Shown here: piece by piece, positions 35,116 to 48,400 of the stretch | Layout of the letters: every line of letters starts with the position of its first letter | Position numbering within the stretch: the stretch's first letter is position 1 | NCBI GenBank assembly: GCA_012932295.1 | Contig: JAAONU010000002.1 | Coordinates: 23,033,770-23,097,769 of the forward strand | Length of the DNA stretch: 64,000 nucleotides | Source of the DNA: Cyclina sinensis | Lineage: Eukaryota > Mollusca > Bivalvia > Venerida > Veneridae | Direction: 5' to 3' | Program-made: the position numbers and the translations under genes | The notes under the pieces: model-generated | Seen by the model: only the letters and a program-made list of their open reading frames with translations | Told to the model about the DNA's origin: nothing | The model's database searches: none

Positions 35116-36236
35116 CTGGATCCTTAAGAAAGAATATCCCACAATCCCACCCCCAGATGGCTAACCCAAATCAGTGCAAACTAACAGTGATAAAGATAGA
35201 GATTCTTCACACTTTTCAATATTGATACCTTAACATTTAAAATGTCATCAGCTTACTAAGGGCATAACAAACATCTTTCAATGCATATCGCTATGAAGTA
35301 AGCTTGTCAAATATTTTAAAGTAAATACATTTAGAATAGGTTTAAAAGGAAACAAGAACAGTTATAATATTAAAAAACAATACACCTGCAAATGTACATG
35401 TATTAATGCTTTATAGGTAACTTCTTATAGCTATGGAGTAATTAATATTACATCGCCAGCTTACTAGGTAAGATAATATTGAATGAGCTTTGAATGATAA
35501 ACAATACAATATTATAATGAAAGTTCTTCTGTAGCAAATATTCTCTGAACAGCATTACATGAGGTGTTTCTGAAGCTTCTCCTTTCCTTAAACTACCTGA
35601 ATTATACTGGCTGCTGCAGTATGGTATAAAGTGCTTTTATACTCCAAGGGCTGTACTTGAAACTTTCACTGAGTGGCTGTTGACTAGTTTTGTAGACTAA
35701 TAGAGGCAAAACCTTTATATCTGCAAAATAATTTTGAAGGAAAACCATTTATACACATTTTGTCATGTGACCTTTACCTTGACCTACAGACCTTCTTCCT
35801 TGCTTTTGTAGCTATGTCATTGAAATTTTAATTGCATGTATTTGTATAATTCTGAAGCAGGCTTCAACTTTGACATTGGCTGACACTGACCTTGACCTGC
35901 TTCCTAGTTTCTGAAGTGAAGCTATATCATTCATATTTTCAATATTTGTATTACTATGCATCCAGACTTTAATTTTTACCTTTGCTAAACTTAATCTTGA
36001 CTTATTTTCTATATCTGAAGCAATACATTTTTTACCTTGTGTTCAGTTTATAAGTTAATTAAAAAATTGTCATTAGCTTTCCTACAACTTTGACATAGCG
36101 TTCTACTTTCTTTTGAAACTAGAGCAGTAAATTTTACTTGTTAGTACAGTTTTGAAAGCTTATTTGTTAAACATACATGCATCCTTCCCCCACCCCCCAC
36201 CCAAGAGCCTTATCGCTTGATGCAGCCTTAAAAGTA
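35116..36236. other. Non-coding sequence upstream of the 34471 exon
   Basis: AT-rich. The part at 35760-36150 has decayed units with GACCTTGACCTACAGACC and AGCTATGTCATTGAAATT, resembling other arrays. CATACATGCATCCTTCCCCC near 36172 resembles a family v tail. Confidence 0.35.
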
Positions 36237-36520
36237 TAGGAAGGTAGAAGGTAAGGGACTTGTGACAGTACTGTTATGGTCCAGTGCACACCTTCCTATA
36301 ATTGTATAAATACAACCTCTGACAACAGCTTCAGGGAATCGATTCTTTGGCACAGTGGTAAGAGTGTTGGCATATCACGTGGGAGATCGGAGTTCAAATC
36401 CCTCTCTGGGTTATGTATTCTAAGATGCATTGCATCTTTCTGTTACGGACTTTCATGTTCTTAAGAGTACATTAAATGGAGGATGCCAGGAGTTACTGGC
36501 CATGGCAAGTAGATATAGAT
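36237..36520 (+). mobile_element. tRNA-derived SINE-like repeat
   Basis: TTGGCACAGTGGTAAGAG (36347-36364) fits an RNA polymerase III A box, and GAGTTCAAATCCC about 36 bases downstream fits a B box. The 3' part GTACATTAAATGGAGGATGCC (one base differs in places) and the 5' part TAGGAAGGTAGAAG recur at 51605-51675 with the middle missing, supporting a dispersed repeat. Folding as a functional tRNA is not convincing. Confidence 0.5.
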
Positions 36521-36734
36521 TATGTCAATGACACTTTGGTTATAAAATATATTAAGTCCAATTACTAGAGAACACGAAAGAGTGGTGGAACTATATGGGT
36601 ATGTGGGAAAGTGGGTTGGTGGGTAAGCAGAAAGTTTTGAGGCTGCAAGGTCTAAGAGTTCTCAAGTTATCAATAAAAATTTGTTTTTCTCTTTACAGTT
36701 AATGGCCACTGTGACCTTGACCTTTAACCTACAC

Positions 36735-38770
36735 AAAACGAATGCACAATTTCAAAAAACTGAGTGGAAAATCTATAACATTACTTTGCCATCTTACTAG
36801 CTAAGAAATTGTTTAAACATCTGAACTTGATAAGCAATAAAGTATGATGTCACAAGTTTAAAAGACTGCAGAACATCTTTAGCATACATTACCTTGCCAG
36901 CTTAATAGCTAAGGAATTATAAAATTTATTTCAAATTCATAACGATACAATATAAATGCACAAGTTCAAAAGACTCTGAGGAAAATCTATAGCATATACT
37001 CCTTTGCCATTTTTTTGACTGAAAAATACTCAAATGCGTTTGGTTTTCATAAACAATCGAAAAGACTGAGCAGGAACATCGGAAGCTTATATTACCTTGC
37101 CAGCTTACTATCTAAAGAAATGTCCAATACATTTGAAAACAATACAATCTGAATGCACAAGTGAAAAGACTTCACAGAAAATCTATAAAATTTAAATATA
37201 TTACCTTGCCAGCTTGCTAGCTAAGGAAATGTCAAACACATTTGATTTTCATATACAATACAATATGAATGTAATAATTTTAAATATATTACCTTGCCAG
37301 CTTACTAGCCAAGGGATTTTCAAATACATTTGATTTTCATAAACAATACTATATGAATGCACAAGTTCAAAGACTTTGTAGAAAATCTATAAAATGTATT
37401 ACCTTGCCAGCTTACTAGCTAAGGAATTTTCAGATACATGTGATTTTCTAGAAACAATACCTTATGAACAGATGAATGCACAAGTTCAAAGACTTTGCAG
37501 AAAATCTATAAAGTGAATTGCCTTCCCAGCTTAATATTTAAATAAATGTCAAATACATTTGATTTTCATAAACAATACTATATGAATGCACAAGTTAAAA
37601 GACTTGCAGAAAATCTATAAAATATATAACCTTGCCAGCTTACTAGCTAAGGAAATGTCAAACTCAATTGATTTTTATAAACAATATTACATGAATGCAC
37701 AAGTTCAAAGACTTCACAGAAAATCTATAAAATATACCTTGCCAGCTGACTATTTAAAGAAATGTCATTTACATTTGATTTTCATAAACAATACTGGATG
37801 AATGCACAAGTTCAAAGACTTTGCAGAAAATCTATAAAATATATTACCTTGTCAGCTTACTAGCTAAGGAAATTTCAAACTCATTTGATTTTCATAAACA
37901 ATACTATATGAATGCAAAAGTTCAAAGACTTTGCAGAAAATCTATAAAATATATTACCCTGCCAGCTTACTTTTTAAAGAAATATCAAATACATTTGATT
38001 TCATATACAATACAATATGAAAGCACAAGTTCAAAGACTTCACAGAAAATCTATAAAACTTAAAAATATTACCTTGTCAACTTACTAGCCAAGGAAATGT
38101 CATACTCATTTGATTTTCATATACAATACTATATGAATGCACAAGTTCAAGGACTTTAAAGAAAATCTATCAAATATATTACCTTGCCAGCTTACTAGCT
38201 AAGGAAATGTCAAATACATTTGATTTTGATAATACAATATGAATGCACAAGTTCAAAGACTTTGTTGAAAATCTACAGCATATATTACCTTGCCAGCTTA
38301 CTAGCTAAGGAATGTAAAAATTATTTGATTTTCATATATACAATATGAAAGCACAAGTTCAAAGACTTTACTGAAAATCTAAAGTATATATTACATTTTC
38401 GGCTTACTTGTTTAGGATATGTCAAATACATTTGAATTTCATAACAATACAATTTAAATCCACAAGTTCAAAAGATGGTATGGAAAATCTTTACATCCAT
38501 GCCAGTTTTATGGAGGAGTTTTCAAATACATTTATATCTGATTTTCACAAACAATATAATATGATAGCACAGGTCCAAAAGACTGCAGAAAATCTATAGC
38601 ATATTTTAGATTACCAATTCTCTAGCTAGGGAATTTTCAAACACATTTGACTTTCATAACTAATACAATTTGAACACATTCTTTCTAAAGACTGTGGAGA
38701 AAATCTTTAGCATCATTTTGCTGTCTTGCCAGTTATTTAGCTAAGGAATTTGCAAATATATAATGTAATA
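36735..38770. repeat. Minisatellite, ~110-bp unit, about 19 copies
   Basis: The unit includes ATGAATGCACAAGTTCAAAG, ACTTTGCAGAAAATCTATAA, TATTACCTTGCCAGCTTACT and AGCTAAGGAAATGTCAAATA. Copies begin near 37356, 37474, 37584, 37693, 37801, 37911, 38021, 38136 and 38240, and become more diverged toward both ends. Frames through it are closed by stops at unit boundaries, so it is not a coding repeat. Confidence 0.85.
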
Positions 38771-38844
38771 ATATGATATAGTGATGTATACTTTTCTCAA
38801 ATATTTCTAGAAGTACACTCTTTCTTTAGTTTTCATATGATTCT

Positions 38845-38882
38845 TTAAGTTTTTTGTTTTCTTGGACTGCACTTTAGCTGCC
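38845..38882 (-). CDS. Candidate alternative last exon of the recombinase-like gene
   Basis: A strong 3' splice site (TTGTTTTTGTATTTTCAG, minus strand) precedes 38882. If the exon at 45494 is spliced at AAAG|GTAAAT instead of reading into the stop at 45346, this exon continues in phase with a short basic tail, QLKCSPRKQKT. A second frame here is also open and Lys-rich, so the link is tentative. The minisatellite lies directly downstream. Confidence 0.3.
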
Positions 38883-38890
38883 CTGAAAAT

Positions 38891-39690
38891 ACAAAAACAA
38901 CAACGGCATAAAACTTTTCAAACTCAAGAATGATTTTGATACAATATACATTAGAATGATTATCAAATAGACTGTACGTCCTTTATCAATGGTCTTTTAC
39001 ATTTCTTCTGTTTCAACTTTTTCAACTGATATTTTTTTTTTAATTTCTCTATGGAACAATTGCTTGAAGTTGGAACAGACAGCATTAAACTAGAGTCAAA
39101 TCACAAAATTAAATTATGAAAACAGTGAAATGTTTTGGCACAGTAGCAGAACTAATAGTAATGCAATTACATGTATATGTCTATCTTCCAATGTATTCAT
39201 TGCCTTTACTCATTTACATTAATCTTTTAAGTGAAATATTGACTAGGAGTGTTAACAGTAAAGCCATAATCCAATATTTGGTCCTCCATGCATGTTTGAT
39301 ATATTTGTCCAACATTTTGATGACATGCCATCTATCAGTAACAATAAACAATATTCCATTCTATTTCATGGATGATGATGATATCTAAAATTATTAAAAT
39401 GATTTGTAAGATCATATGTGTATTGTATTTTGAACTTGAATTATTCATGTTGAAAAGTTAAAAAAGATACATTTAAAGTGTTAGAATTCTTTATTCAAAG
39501 AAACCACATGCCTGGTACTAAAGAAAGCCAGCCAACATTACCCCCTAATTTGGAAGTCACCTTGCTTTAGCAGCCAAAATTACCACTTCCCTTGACTAGC
39601 TGCTTTTGTAATTCAAGCTTCAATAAGATATCTATAATGGTTTCAGAGATATTCCAGAAAAAAAAAATTGTGACAGGAGGTGATGGGACA
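38891..39690. other. Non-repetitive AT-rich sequence
   Basis: No gene supported. One 90-codon plus-strand frame lies near 39116 but is hydrophobic, AT-driven and without splice context. Confidence 0.35.
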
Positions 39691-40920
39691 AAGCTTAACA
39701 TATGTCTACTAGACTGACTATGTGACACACAAAGTATTTAGACTCCAGACATTGTGGTTTGAGAAAACTGATTTTTATTTTTTTTCCCTAAATATGTCTT
39801 TTTAAACTAAGTGACCCCTGGGCAGGGCCATTAATGATACCAGGGACATTATTTGAACAAATTTTTAGAGGACCTCTTAATGATGTTCATTACAAAATAC
39901 GTCAGTTCAAGGCATTGTGTTTTAGAGAAAAAGACTGCCAAAGTCTCATTCTATAAGCCTTTATGAAATAAAATAACCCCTGGTTCACTGATGATACCAG
40001 GTATATTATTTTAACAATTTTTGTAGAGGGCCTCTAAATGATGCTCCATGCAAAATATCTCAGCTCTAGGCCTTGTGGTTTCAGACAAGAAGATTTTAAA
40101 AATTCTTTGAAAAACATGTTACCCCTAGGGTGCAGCCAATTTAGACCCCAGGGTCATAATCTGAACAATAATCTGTACACGACTACTAGACAATGTCGCA
40201 CACAAAGTATATAGATTCAAAGCAATGTGGTTGAAGAGAAGAATATTTTTTTAAACTCCCTATATATGTCTGTATTAAACTAAGTGAAACCTGGGACAGT
40301 ATAATTTGAACAATCTTGGTCGAGGACATCAAGTTATGCTCCATGCAAAATATCTCAGCTCTAGACCTTGTGGTTTCAGACAAGAAGATTTTTCAAAGTT
40401 TTTCTATATAATTCTATGCAAAACATGTGCCCCCCCCCCCCCCCCCCCCCCACCCCAGGACAGGGCCAATTTTAACTCCTGGAACATTAAATGGCCGGTC
40501 TTGGTACAAGTTTACTAGACAATGTGACTCACAAAATATTTAGACTCAAATCCTTGTGGTTTAAGAGAAGATTTTTAGAAATTTTCCTTCTTATGTCTGT
40601 ATAAAGCTCAGTGACTCTTTGGGCAGTGCCATTAATAACCCCTGGGGTATAATTTGAACAGGCATCATAGAGGACATCTTGTAGATGCTCCATGCAAAAT
40701 ATCTTAGCTCTAGGCCTTGTGTTTTCAGAAAAGAAGATTTTTCAAAGTTTTTTCTATATAATTCTATACAAAAAATGCGACCCCTGGGGCCGGGGTTGAT
40801 TTTTAAATCAGGGACATAATTTGAATAATCTTGGTAGAGGTCTTCTAGAGGATGCCTTACACAAAATGTCAGAGCTCTGAGTCAAGTGGTTAACGACAAG
40901 ATGATTTCTTAAGTTTTTTT
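39691..40920 (-). repeat. Decayed family i units
   Basis: Seven to eight diverged ~140-150-bp units (AAGTGACCCCTGGGCAGGGC, AAAATATCTCAGCTCTAGGC) with no clear terminus. A C run of about 20 bases lies at 40431-40451. A hairpin TTTGGGTC-GTC-A-GACCAAA begins at 40924 just beyond. Confidence 0.5.
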
Positions 40921-41640
40921 TATTTGTTTGGGTCGTCAGACCAAACAATGTTAGCACAATTTCAGCCTCTAACACTCTCTTAATTACCAAATCCGCAAAT
41001 AGTCCGTCTGTATAAAACGACTGGCGCATTAATTTTTAACACCCTTCTCAGAGAACAGAAAAATAGTTCCCGACTGGTCAACCAACTTGTTACTGCCAAA
41101 AGTCAATACTGACTAAAAATTTAAAGATTCCTAATATTGTGCAATTCTTTACACTTCAGCAAATTATTGGTAATATATTCAAACAATTTTTATTATTAAC
41201 ATGACGATTTCGTACTCTTGAATGAAAAGGCGTTTGTTTACATGAAATTACGCATTAATTTGTAACGTGACCGAAAGTAAACAGAAGAGATTACCACGCT
41301 CATGAAAAGTTGGTAGATTCTTTTCATGTAACTTTATTTGTACATTACCATGTGGTGTTTTCTTAACGATAGATAAATGTAGAGGTTAACTGATTATTAC
41401 AAACAAGTTTGAAACAGTTATAACCTTGAGAAAAGCGTATATATTTAATTAGGTCACGGTTCCTCTGTTTATTACTTACGAGATCTGTGGGCAGGTGTAA
41501 AACCTGGACAACCCGGAAAAAAACATCGATTTTCTGGAATTCATTTTTGATGTTCTTATAAAAAAAATAACAAAGATAAATGACTACAAATACTATATCA
41601 TTATGCTTTATTTTCCTTTCAATATCAAACATTTATAAAA
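40921..41640. other. Non-repetitive sequence
   Basis: Contains the hairpin at 40924-40945 and two similar GCATTAATTT-GTAAC blocks (41026 and 41251). No gene is supported. Confidence 0.35.
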
Positions 41641-43478
41641 CAAGGGGGCTATTGGCCCCAAAGCACTCACCTGAGGACAAACTGTCATTTGTGTGAAAAC
41701 AGACAAGGCTAGTGTTTATTACAAGAATTTGAACAATTTTTACTATATATATGGTCCAAATTTCAAACCTGTACATCAAACAACAAAAAAAGGAGGTCAC
41801 TAGGTCAAAATGTCATCTAATGTCAGAGTTCAATTTTGACACCTGAAACTGTAAACAGGGTTCGAATTTCATAGCTGTAGATAAAAAACAAGAAAGTAGG
41901 TCACTAGGTGAGAATCTAGGTCAACTAACATCAAAGTTCAATGCTACATCTGAAACTGTGCAAATAGTCCAAATTTCATAGCTGTACATCAAAAAACAAG
42001 AAAATAGGTCACTAGATCAAAATTTAGGTCATTTCACATCAAAGTTCAAGTCTTCACCTGAAACTGTGCACATGGTCCAAATTTCATAACATACCAAATT
42101 ACAAAAAAGTAAGTCACTAAGTCCCCTAGGGCAGGGCCAAATGTCACCCCAAGCTTTAATTTAAACAATCTTGATATAGTTCCACCAGAAAATGTCTCAT
42201 GTTAAATATCTAAGCTCTAGCTTTCTTGGTTTCAGAGAACACTTTTTTTTATATGTATTTAAAGAAAAGCATTGACCCCAAGGGCAGGGCTAATTTTTAC
42301 CCTAGGGCAATAATTTGAACAATGTTTGTAGAGGTCCACAATGTTTCATGCCAAATATCTAAGCTCTAGCCTTTGAAGCTTCAGAGGATAATTTTCTTAT
42401 GTTTTTACTATATGCACAAATAGAATATCTATGACCCCCGGGCAGGCCCAATTTTAACCCCAGGGATATAATTTGAACAAACTTGGAACAGGTTCACAGA
42501 CAATATTTCATGCCAAATATCTAAGCTTTAGGCTTTGTCATTTCAAAGGAGAAGATTTTAAGTTTTTACTATATACATATAAGGAAAACCTATGACCCCT
42601 GGGGCGGGGTCAATTTTAAGGCTAGGGGCATAATTTGAACAACTTTGGTAGAGGACCTGTAGATGATATCATATACCAAATATCAAATCTCTAGCCTTTG
42701 TCATTTCAGGGAAGATTTTTTAAATTTTTACAATATACATATAAGGAAAAGCTATGACCCCTGGGGCGGGGCCAATTTTGGCACTAGGGGCATAATTTGA
42801 ACAACTTTGGTACAGGACCTGTAGATAATATCATATACCAAATAACAAATCTCTAGCCTTTGTCATTTCAGAGAAGATTTTTTAAATTTTTACTATATAT
42901 ACTAATAAGGAAAACCCATGACCCCCTGGGATGGAGCCAATTTTGGCACTAGGGGCATAATTTGAACAACTTTGGTAGAGGACCTATAGTAGATGTCATA
43001 TACCAAATACCAATGCTCTAGCCTTTGTCATTTCAGAGGAGAAGATTTTTTAAGTTTTTACTATGTACATATAAGGAAAACATATGATCCCCTGGGGCAG
43101 AGCCAATTTTGGCACTAGGGGCATAATTTAAGCAACTTTGGTAGAGGACCTATAGATGATGTCATATACTAAATATCAAAGCTCTGGGCCTTGTACTTTC
43201 TGACAAGAAGATTTTTTTAAATTGCATTTTTGAAACTTCTTTTCTGGCCCTGTGACCTACTGATGCAACAGACCGGAACCATTTGAACAACTTTGAAAGG
43301 GGACCACCCAAGGATCATTCCTGTATAGTTTGGTTAATGTGCAGTCAGCAGTTTCAGAGGAGACGTTGTTTTTATGAAATTGTTGACAACGAACGACGCA
43401 CAACGCACAGACGCACGATGACGGACACAGGGGGATCACAACAGCTCACCATGAGCACGTTGTGCTCAGGTGAGCTAA
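41641..43478 (-). mobile_element. Family i-type element, complete
   Basis: Tail CAAGGGGGCTATTGGCCCC and CACTCACCTGAGGAC at the left; head GAGCACGTTGTGCTCAGGTG with AGCTAA at the right. The left third carries units with AAATTTCATAGCTGTACATC, and the rest ~155-bp family i units with CCTGGGGCGGGGCCAATTTT. Confidence 0.6.
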
Positions 43479-44124
43479 AAATAAGCTTGATTTAATGACG
43501 CTCAGTAAGTTTAAATAAGATGCTCTTGGTAAAAAAGTAGTAAAGATAGACTAGAAAAAATACCACATATATTTAAATTACGTTTCAATATGAAACATTT
43601 AAGAAATTCAGCTAGATTAAATGATGTGAAGTAAGTTTAATTTGATAAAGAATAAACCCGATTGTACGGAAAACCCTGAAAACACCGATATTCTGGAAAT
43701 CATTTTAAATAAGTTTAGATTAATAAAGAATATGCACGACAGCAGTAAAGGTTAAATATACTAGTAAAAGTAAGAAAGATATCTATCTATTTGTGCTTAT
43801 TTATAGTCGGTTGCCAATATGACCGATGCCCCCTGAAAAGATTCATATACAAAGTGTTGTAAAGTTCGTTGCTAAAGTTATTATTTTAATACTATCAAAG
43901 ATAATGCCATATAACTTTAAATACATCTCCCTTTACTTCCAATGGCAGATTCCAAAAAATGTAAAAGGAAATTTAGCAAACGGTTTTAATTCAATCTAAG
44001 ATATTAAGATTGGAAAACAGAGTCACGTCTGATCCATCTAACAGGTTTGCATTTGCTTGTTTCATGTTCAGTATATAGCACTGATACATGGGACCTCGGT
44101 TAGACAATAAATAATGTCAGTGAA
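43479..44124. other. Non-repetitive AT-rich sequence
   Basis: Nothing recognised. Confidence 0.35.
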
Positions 44125-44195
44125 GGAGCGAGGGATGGAACTCGGGAACTCTGGTTTACCAGTTTAGCGCATTACCACTGGACCATATCCGCTCC
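44125..44195 (-). repeat. tRNA-like sequence, probably a SINE head
   Basis: On the minus strand, 71 bases start GGAGCGG and end CGCTCC, forming an acceptor-like stem. TGGTCCAGTGGTAATGCG fits an A box and GAGTTCCATCCC a B box. The anticodon arm is a CTGG/CCAG hairpin with a small loop and the T arm is poor, so a functional tRNA is unlikely. Confidence 0.45.
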
Positions 44196-44849
44196 AGAAG
44201 TTTTCTCTATAATGTAAAAGTTCTTTATTGTGACGCCAGTGAAATATTACTGTGAATTTTATAACAGACATTGTTTCTCCGTTGATTCACTCATGAAAAC
44301 AAGACATATACATGTGAACAACATTGCGGCGATTATGTTTGTTGGTAAAATTTAACAGATAAGTAATTATCAACTTAGCACCCGGCATCGTCTTTATCCT
44401 GACTTTACATGCGAAAAACATTTTTACGTTGAAACAAATCTTCAAAAGTCTTGTATTGTCTCATCTTTAATTTAGCCAATGATAAAAAAATGAAAACCCG
44501 TGAAAATATTTCGATCAATACAAGTTCTAATAATTAAGAGTTGGCATGCTACATCTATCAATAAATCAAAGAAAATACCTGTCAAAAAAAATTAGGGCGG
44601 TGCTTAATAATGCTGCCCAATGTTTTACGTCACACGTTCCTTATAGTAAGCTGTCATTGGTTGATCGCTCCCAGTCGCTTCATTTGATTGACATCAATTA
44701 ATGGAGAGCACGTGGTGTTCTACTGATAACTATCTGATATAATTGTTGTTTATCAAAGACATGTCCCTTTGACAATTAAGGGATGTAGGTGACTTCAAAG
44801 CATATCGGAAACACAGCCCCAAGCCAGAAGGCATGTCGCTTGCGACATG
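44196..44849. other. Non-repetitive sequence
   Basis: No gene. A perfect palindrome ATGTCGCTTGCGACAT lies at 44833-44848, possibly the terminal hairpin of an element. Confidence 0.35.
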
Positions 44850-45308
44850 GGATAATAGGCTAGCTAGAACCCTGGTACCAAATCTGAATTATAATATACT
44901 GACAGACCAAAAATCCATTAATACAGCATTCACTAGGTGCAATTTTGTTGCTATAGATACTGGTTTGCACACTAACACTAAGTCTTGTATTTCAACTTCA
45001 TAAACCTGATCTTAGGCAATTACTACTTGAATTTCATTATATCCTACTGGTTCTGTAACCCCAAACAAATTCAGTGCCTTCAGTGCTTTGATTTCTATTG
45101 GCTGCCATGGCAGCTAGAGTTCTGCATGTACAATTGAATTCTTTCAGCAACTTTGGTAGAGCATTAAACAACCACACACAGTTTCCATCAATTTGGACCA
45201 GCAGTTTTAAAGGAGATGTTAAAAGTAAATGTTGATGACACATGACAGAGGCCAGACAAAGTCCTTTCACAATAGCTCGCCATGAGCATGTTGTGCTCAT
45301 GTGAGCTA
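44850..45308 (-). mobile_element. 5' part of a family i-type element
   Basis: Head GAGCATGTTGTGCTCATGTG with AGCTAA ends at 45308. The leader with GGCTGCCATGGCAGCTAGAG lies at 45100-45120. The tail is missing. It lies 38 bases beyond the stop codon of the recombinase-like gene. Confidence 0.5.
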
Positions 45309-45345
45309 AAACCATATCACTCTAATTCATGGGTAAATGTATTTC

Positions 45346-45494
45346 TCATTTACCTTTAGACTTCCTCAGTTTGTCTCTAACAAGTTTCCTTTCATTAAAT
45401 ATCTTTGACTTCAGTCTATATATCCTTTCCTTTTCTGGCATATCAGCTTTTATGCTTGGATATTTAGTAAGGAATGCTTTCAATTTCTTCACTC
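45346..45494 (-). CDS. Recombinase-like gene, last exon
   Basis: 149 bases after TTTTGTTTTAG, encoding VKKLKAFLTKYPSI... and a basic end (KLVRDKLRKSKGK) to TGA. A consensus donor AAAG|GTAAAT lies just before the stop, so an alternative ending that skips it is possible. Confidence 0.7.
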
Positions 45495-48400
45495 CTAAAA
45501 CAAAAGTAAGCATTATTACAAAAACCATTAGCTGTTGTAAGTAATTTATTTTTTTAACTGCAGACCACAGTCACAATAAGAAGACAGCCATAACAACACT
45601 TACTAGTATTTAGCAATGAAATGAAGGGTCACTTAAATTCACCATCTCTGGTGTGGGAGTGAATTTAGCCTTAGGGCAGGATTTTAACAAGATTTTGATA
45701 TATATCTTAATATATATCAATTGTGCCCACAATGGTTACAGAGTATGATTTGAACTTGGTAGATTTCAAAATTTTCATCATAGGACATACTGAAAACTGA
45801 ACTGAAAACTATACTAGAAATCACCACTAAACAAGAGGGCCAATATCATTCAATGGAGTACCACCATTATAAACAGCAAAGCCAGTGAAGTAATCAAGTT
45901 AAGTTCAACTAATCTACTTGCATAGTTGTTCATCTACCGTAGACCAAATTTCACAGACAAAGCTTCGAAAATAATAATTAGGTACAAGGTCAATGCTGGC
46001 TATGGTCAAATTTCAAATCTACAAGCAAAATCATAATTAGAGATTAAATTTTCATACTCTAGCTGCAAAAACAAGAAAGTACTCAATAAAATTCAATTGA
46101 AATCAAGAAAACAACCTTGGCAGGCTCATTTTTGACCCCACGGACATAACTGAACAATCTTAGTGCAGGTCCCCTAGAAGAAGCTTCACACTAAATATCT
46201 AACATCTAGTACCTGATGGTTTCAGACACAGCAAGGTTTCCCTATGATTTGACCAGGTGACCTAGTTTCTGTCCCCCAGTGACCCATTTTGACTTAGCCA
46301 GTAATTCAACACTCTATTCAATTTTTCATTCAGATCTAATAAAAACTGTGACCTCTTGAGTATCAAACAAGAGAGCCATGATGGCCCTCAATCACTCCCC
46401 TGAATCTTTTGCCCTAGGTCTGCTGTTGAGCCAACATCAGAAGCTTTTTTAAGGTTCTCCGTATATAAATCTATATGAATTTAAGTGACCCCTCAGGGTA
46501 AAGCCAATTTTCACCCAAGGGGCATAATTTAAATAAACATAGCAGAGGACATCTAGATGATACTCTACATGTATGCAAAATATCTAAGTTCTAGGCTATG
46601 TTGTTTCAGACAAGAAGATTTTTTTAAGTCTTCCCTAAATAAGCCTTTGTAAAATCAAGTGACCCTGTAGCAAGGCTTTAATGACCAAAGGGGCATTATT
46701 ATTACAATCTTAGTACAGGACTCCAGATGATGCTCCATGCAAAAAAATCGAAGGTCTAAAATTTACCCGGTGCGGCCACTTCTGAAACCAGAAGCTAACT
46801 ATATAAGCCTATTTAAAATCAATGGACCCCTGGGACAGGACCAATTTTGACCTCTGTGGTATAATTTGAACTAACTTGGCAGAGGTCCACTAGACAATGC
46901 TAGATACCAAATCTTAAGACTCACAGCCTTGTGGTTTCAGACAAGAAGATTTTCAAAGTTTTTTCTTTCTGTTGCCATGGCAACCAGAGTTCATGATGGA
47001 ATTCAATTCTCTTAACAACTTTTGTAGAGCTTCATGCAAGGAATACCCTAGGAATGTTTCATCAAAGTTGGCGTAACGGTATAGGAGGAGAAGTTGTTCA
47101 AGTCAAATTGTTGATGGTGCACACCCCAACTGCTTGTCTGATGGATGTCAAACAAGCAATGATCCCAAAAGCTCATGCTTGAGCACTTCGTGCTCAGGTC
47201 AGCCAAAAAAGTTTCTAATGGCCTGACCCGGTGACCTAGATTTTGGTTGTATGTACCCGGTAACCCTGTTTTAAAATTGTTCAAGAATTAGTTAAGGCAA
47301 ACATTTTGACAGAGTTCCATTTAAATCATGTTTGATAAAAGTTTCATTAAGATCTAATTGAAATTGTAGCCTCTAGAGTGTTAACAAGCAAAATGTGAAT
47401 GGATGCCAGATGGACAGATGCCAGACAAAATAGCATTCTAATAACCCAATGGAAATCAAGTGACCCCAAGGAAAGGTCAATTTTGACCCAAGGAGCATAA
47501 TTTGAACAAACTTGGCAGAAGTCTACTACAGGATGGTATACAACAATCTAAGAGCTCTAGGCTTGATGGTTTCAGACATGAAGATTGTTTAACGCTTCCC
47601 TTTCTGTGGCATAGATGAGACAAACGACGTTGTGATTCGACAATTTTATTAACCAGGTTCGTGGTTTAAGTGTGTCTTGTCTTGCCCTTGTCTTTTCTGG
47701 TAATTTCAGGAGTATTTATAAGAAATCTAAATGTCAACCCAAAAACCTATGCCAATTCTGCAAGTTTTAAAATATCAATTTGTACTTGAAATCCAGCCAA
47801 TATAAACAGTCATTACATTATGCATGTATAATGCTCTTAACCACACTCTAGAAAAATACATAATAGGCTGCTTTTATACATGATGATATACTGCTACATG
47901 TATATCTTAAGTACAAGTCAAACAGTAAAATTAATTAATCAACCCAATTAGTAAGTCCTGGGGTCGACATATTTCAGTTGCCATAACAACCAGACTTCTT
48001 ATGTTATTCATGTCTTTAAACATTTTTGTTAGAGCTTCATGCGAGAAACATCCCTGCTAAATTTTATCATTTTGGTCTGGTGGTAATGGAAAAGTCATTT
48101 AAAGGCCAAATTTTGGAGACAATGGACCCAGGACATAACACCACCCTTACAGCTCACCCTTGAGCAACTCCTGCTTAGGTGAGCAAACAAGGTCTATAAC
48201 TTGGAACATAGTTTCATAGACACACATGATAAGTACATCTTGCACATCTGCAAATTGAAGCATTAGTAGCATTAGTAGGTCTTCTTTCTGCTGAAATCTA
48301 AATAACTAGTTGGTGACAACCTTCATAAGTCAAACATGACAAACAACCAACCTGCCAAACAGTTTATTTGTTTTATTGGGGTTTAATGCCAGTTTAACAG

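Noticed and set aside
41363..41632. 89-codon minus-strand frame
   Set aside because: AT-rich, no splice context, no recognisable features. Not enough to call a gene.
44125..44195. Functional tRNA gene
   Set aside because: Acceptor pairing and boxes are present, but the anticodon arm and T arm do not fold properly.
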